In this document: positions 23,901-24,959 of the stretch, one piece after another
How positions within the stretch are numbered: the stretch's first letter is position 1
How the letters are laid out: the number at the start of each line of letters is the position of its first letter
Origin: JBEKTY01 sp049515555
GTDB taxonomy: Bacteria > Planctomycetota > Planctomycetia > Pirellulales > Thermoguttaceae
Assembly (NCBI GenBank): GCA_049515555.1
Contig: JBEKTY010000121.1
Coordinates: forward strand, 1 to 24,959
Direction of reading: 5' to 3'
DNA: 24,959 bases
The notes under the pieces: model-generated
The model's database searches: none
What the model was told of the DNA's origin: nothing
What the model saw: the letters and a program-made list of their open reading frames with translations, nothing else
Translations under genes and position numbers: made by a program

Positions 23901-24934
23901 CCTTCGTGGACGTTGTGACCGGCCGATCTTTGGAGATCACTCGCGATCCGTCCGGCGACAAGGTTCGCAACATCACGCTCGGGGAGCTCGAGACACGGAT
24001 GTGGATTTCACCGCGTCCGGGCCTCGCTACCTCGCCGCTGGAGTGGCTCGATGTGCAGCGCAACTGGTGGGCGGGCGCCGCCACGCCCGATCGCCAACCG
24101 CTGCCCACCCCGGCCGAAGATCAACGCTTCAGCGTCGATCTGACCAAGGACTGGACCTTCCGGGCCGCCGACGGCCTGACCGACGAGCGGTCGGCGGCCC
24201 TGACGCAAGCGGCGGTCGATGATTCCACTTGGGAGAAACGCGACCTGGGAATCTGGAGCCTGCCGGACCATCCCGGCATCAAGCACGCCGTGATGCGCCG
24301 CAAGTTCACTGTGCCCTCTGGCTGGACCGCGGGCTATGTGGGGCTGTGCGTGGCGCAAGGCGCAGGCGTTTTTGTCGAGGGTGGACGGATATCCGTGGAC
24401 GGCCAGGCCCTTCGGCCGCAGTTCTATCGCGACGGAATCTACCTCGATCCCGCCAAGGGCTTGTTGAAGCCGGGCACATCGCACGTCCTGGCGCTGGATA
24501 TCAAGTCGCAGCAGTCGGTGGCCGGCCCGCGGGGAAATGCGTGGCTCTATTATATTCCCGAGCCGCAGCAGCGCCAAAGCCTCTCCGGCGAGTGGCGGCG
24601 ATACACCAATCCCCTCCGGGCTGCCGGCACGGTGCAACTGCCCGGTCCGTTTCAGGGCCAGTACGCCAGCCGCAGCGTAGTCATCGATCAAGCCCATGCC
24701 AGCCAGAACGTCCTCGTCCATGTCGACGGGATGGCCGTGCAAGGGGTACTGCTGAACGGGAAACTAATCAACCGCAGCACCCGGGTCTATAACTCGCTCT
24801 TCTCGATCAACGTCACGCCCTACGTCAACTTCGGGCAAGAGAACCTGATCGAGCTCGTTACCCGCGGCGATCCTCAACCGACGCCGATCAAGGTGGTTGA
24901 GATCCGGTATTACGACAAGGGTGTTTATCCGTAG
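20942..24934 (+). CDS. Large secreted GH42/clan GH-A-like glycoside hydrolase with jelly-roll domains
   Basis: This 1330-residue protein has a signal peptide (core WIVSLVSTIG, cleavage near SARA). The barrel starts near residue 180 (YLDRFDKYGLLVYYGPW). NIVGWLEPHSE gives E338/E342 as possible acid/base, and ATAEPGN gives E661 as possible nucleophile. A GH2-type jelly-roll is inserted at about 410-560 (DLRGTW, FDDRAWDE, YVNGRQ). A glutamine-amidotransferase-like domain as in GH42 follows at about 726-830 (AILFGAGNEQI, YRVIIDSN). A second jelly-roll fills about 1060-1300. The substrate is unknown; beta-galactoside-type polymers are a guess. The ATG at 20942 sits in GGATGAR repeats. A GTG at 20984 with GGAG 10 bases upstream is an attractive alternative that gives a normal signal peptide. 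Confidence 0.78.
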   Translation: MRSERNRPNRRTNPVTKTIRRTGLVWIVSLVSTIGPSARAEPDAAHAAPSAAVLPATITLPAKVLRGYGELSAVLHRIETAAGAASLTRITCQSPQKALLVQAKYLSDVGLLPGSDADVLAVGTRSVPVRRAPAGGLLACCAAGREVLILAAPSGKALASLIERHVPISIGAGAFAPHVQVPMYLDRFDKYGLLVYYGPWITPPHDENYDYRVDFRFARDSKFGLILWQTPLPDDTAEGMNNEKAWDWIQEECRSLHVPLHLNLSFSWPMLWLGNRYREETMLKAPQFVGGFYGVAHDSCGVGAVSWHSQQAKAVTLGILQQTVRRYVNDPNIVGWLEPHSETADNPQGLLIDCGPVADRSLRRYLKERYGRPSAVGRRWYGDAAHYQSWEEIRAPELAQFVGFGPEAIDLRGTWRVKYVPAPDGHLYTRDESRRLGGEVIPTAPVPPEWYQPGFDDRAWDELLAPGSDRAIEMTWSPMVYRRTVDVPAAWLAAHKRAWLYFWVIFGRDFDRHLLYVNGRQMKPDPHLKIAFDVSAALKPGPNTIVLQPHRGIMCYRSYLSPQAPAQYPNLGQQQNARWVDFRKWLMWSRARQITRGIEMIRQIDPDRPINLMAPDDNAGAIKQVGEPFGAFFHNTGYAAGFWAEYNPLLMRGSGLPATAEPGNGAPNVRDFMAFWGRWLSEGLNGVHYFQHLGEITWNPEVLKQFQTGRTMYEMIGKYHVPAAKVAILFGAGNEQIAGYPWTQNPAQFQPGGYWRVNPAMDLMNYCARDAVTEEDFGTENVDKYRVIIDSNTSIVSDELLAGIERWVRAGGVFVTYGQTGRHTETEPDRWPIRRLSGYNVTAIADWGAGKEFRRTPTQTIYTGDAWLKPTRAAGLQLNRAAAECQDILAWSDGTVAAGLRPLGAGWVLTLGPMVGGGDVGKLLAPIIEHFDAANLVPAHAALPGFNLHTRHYISNTGLYDVWVMYNEMGKPITTDLVFLPGFRPASFVDVVTGRSLEITRDPSGDKVRNITLGELETRMWISPRPGLATSPLEWLDVQRNWWAGAATPDRQPLPTPAEDQRFSVDLTKDWTFRAADGLTDERSAALTQAAVDDSTWEKRDLGIWSLPDHPGIKHAVMRRKFTVPSGWTAGYVGLCVAQGAGVFVEGGRISVDGQALRPQFYRDGIYLDPAKGLLKPGTSHVLALDIKSQQSVAGPRGNAWLYYIPEPQQRQSLSGEWRRYTNPLRAAGTVQLPGPFQGQYASRSVVIDQAHASQNVLVHVDGMAVQGVLLNGKLINRSTRVYNSLFSINVTPYVNFGQENLIELVTRGDPQPTPIKVVEIRYYDKGVYP

Positions 24935-24959
24935 TTCCTCCCTCGGCCTCCATCCTTGA

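Overview
The window is a GC-rich bacterial segment that most likely comes from a planctomycete, probably Pirellulales-like. The main support is a giant secreted protein on the minus strand (2289-8972). Its N-terminus carries the planctomycete LEPR-xLL-type motif (here LESRHLLS), and it is built from cyclophilin, Ig-like, SdrD-like, MBG-like and NHL modules. Long secreted polysaccharide-active proteins and sparse, hairpin-rich intergenic DNA fit the same origin. This assignment rests on protein character alone; no rRNA or tRNA gene was seen.

Left part (1-10.7 kb). The window opens with the last codons of an unidentified gene, possibly a transposase. A GH36-type alpha-galactosidase-like gene follows that seems to have lost its 5' end. 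The 2227-residue mosaic surface protein lies convergent to it. Next come two small membrane proteins on the minus strand, one with a zinc ribbon, and a small secreted cysteine-rich protein on the plus strand. A perfect 33-bp hairpin precedes the next locus.

Centre (10.7-17.5 kb). This is the most informative region. A class V PLP-dependent aminotransferase-fold enzyme is followed by a recognisable promoter and then a tightly packed run: rhodanese-DUF2892 membrane protein, hydB, hydA, hydC. The last three encode a trimeric NAD(H)-linked, probably electron-bifurcating [FeFe] hydrogenase, so the organism probably disposes of or uses H2 in an anaerobic, fermentative lifestyle. HydB carries two consecutive thioredoxin-like ferredoxin domains where I would expect one. 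HydA has TSCSPGW instead of TSCCPGW at the H-cluster. A block of GRAGTTR heptamers and its inverted copy lie between hydB and hydA. The HydE/F/G maturases are not in the window.

Right part (17.4-24.96 kb). A near-perfect hairpin separates hydC from a convergent gene for a secreted alpha-helical, toroid-like protein of unknown activity. Divergent from that gene are an S41 (CtpA-type) periplasmic protease and then a 1330-residue secreted GH42/clan GH-A-like glycosidase with embedded jelly-roll domains. The protease-glycosidase junction is made of GGATGAR heptamers that contain both the stop codon and the next start codon. The genes at both ends therefore suggest polysaccharide degradation, and the hydrogenase in the middle suggests fermentation of the products.
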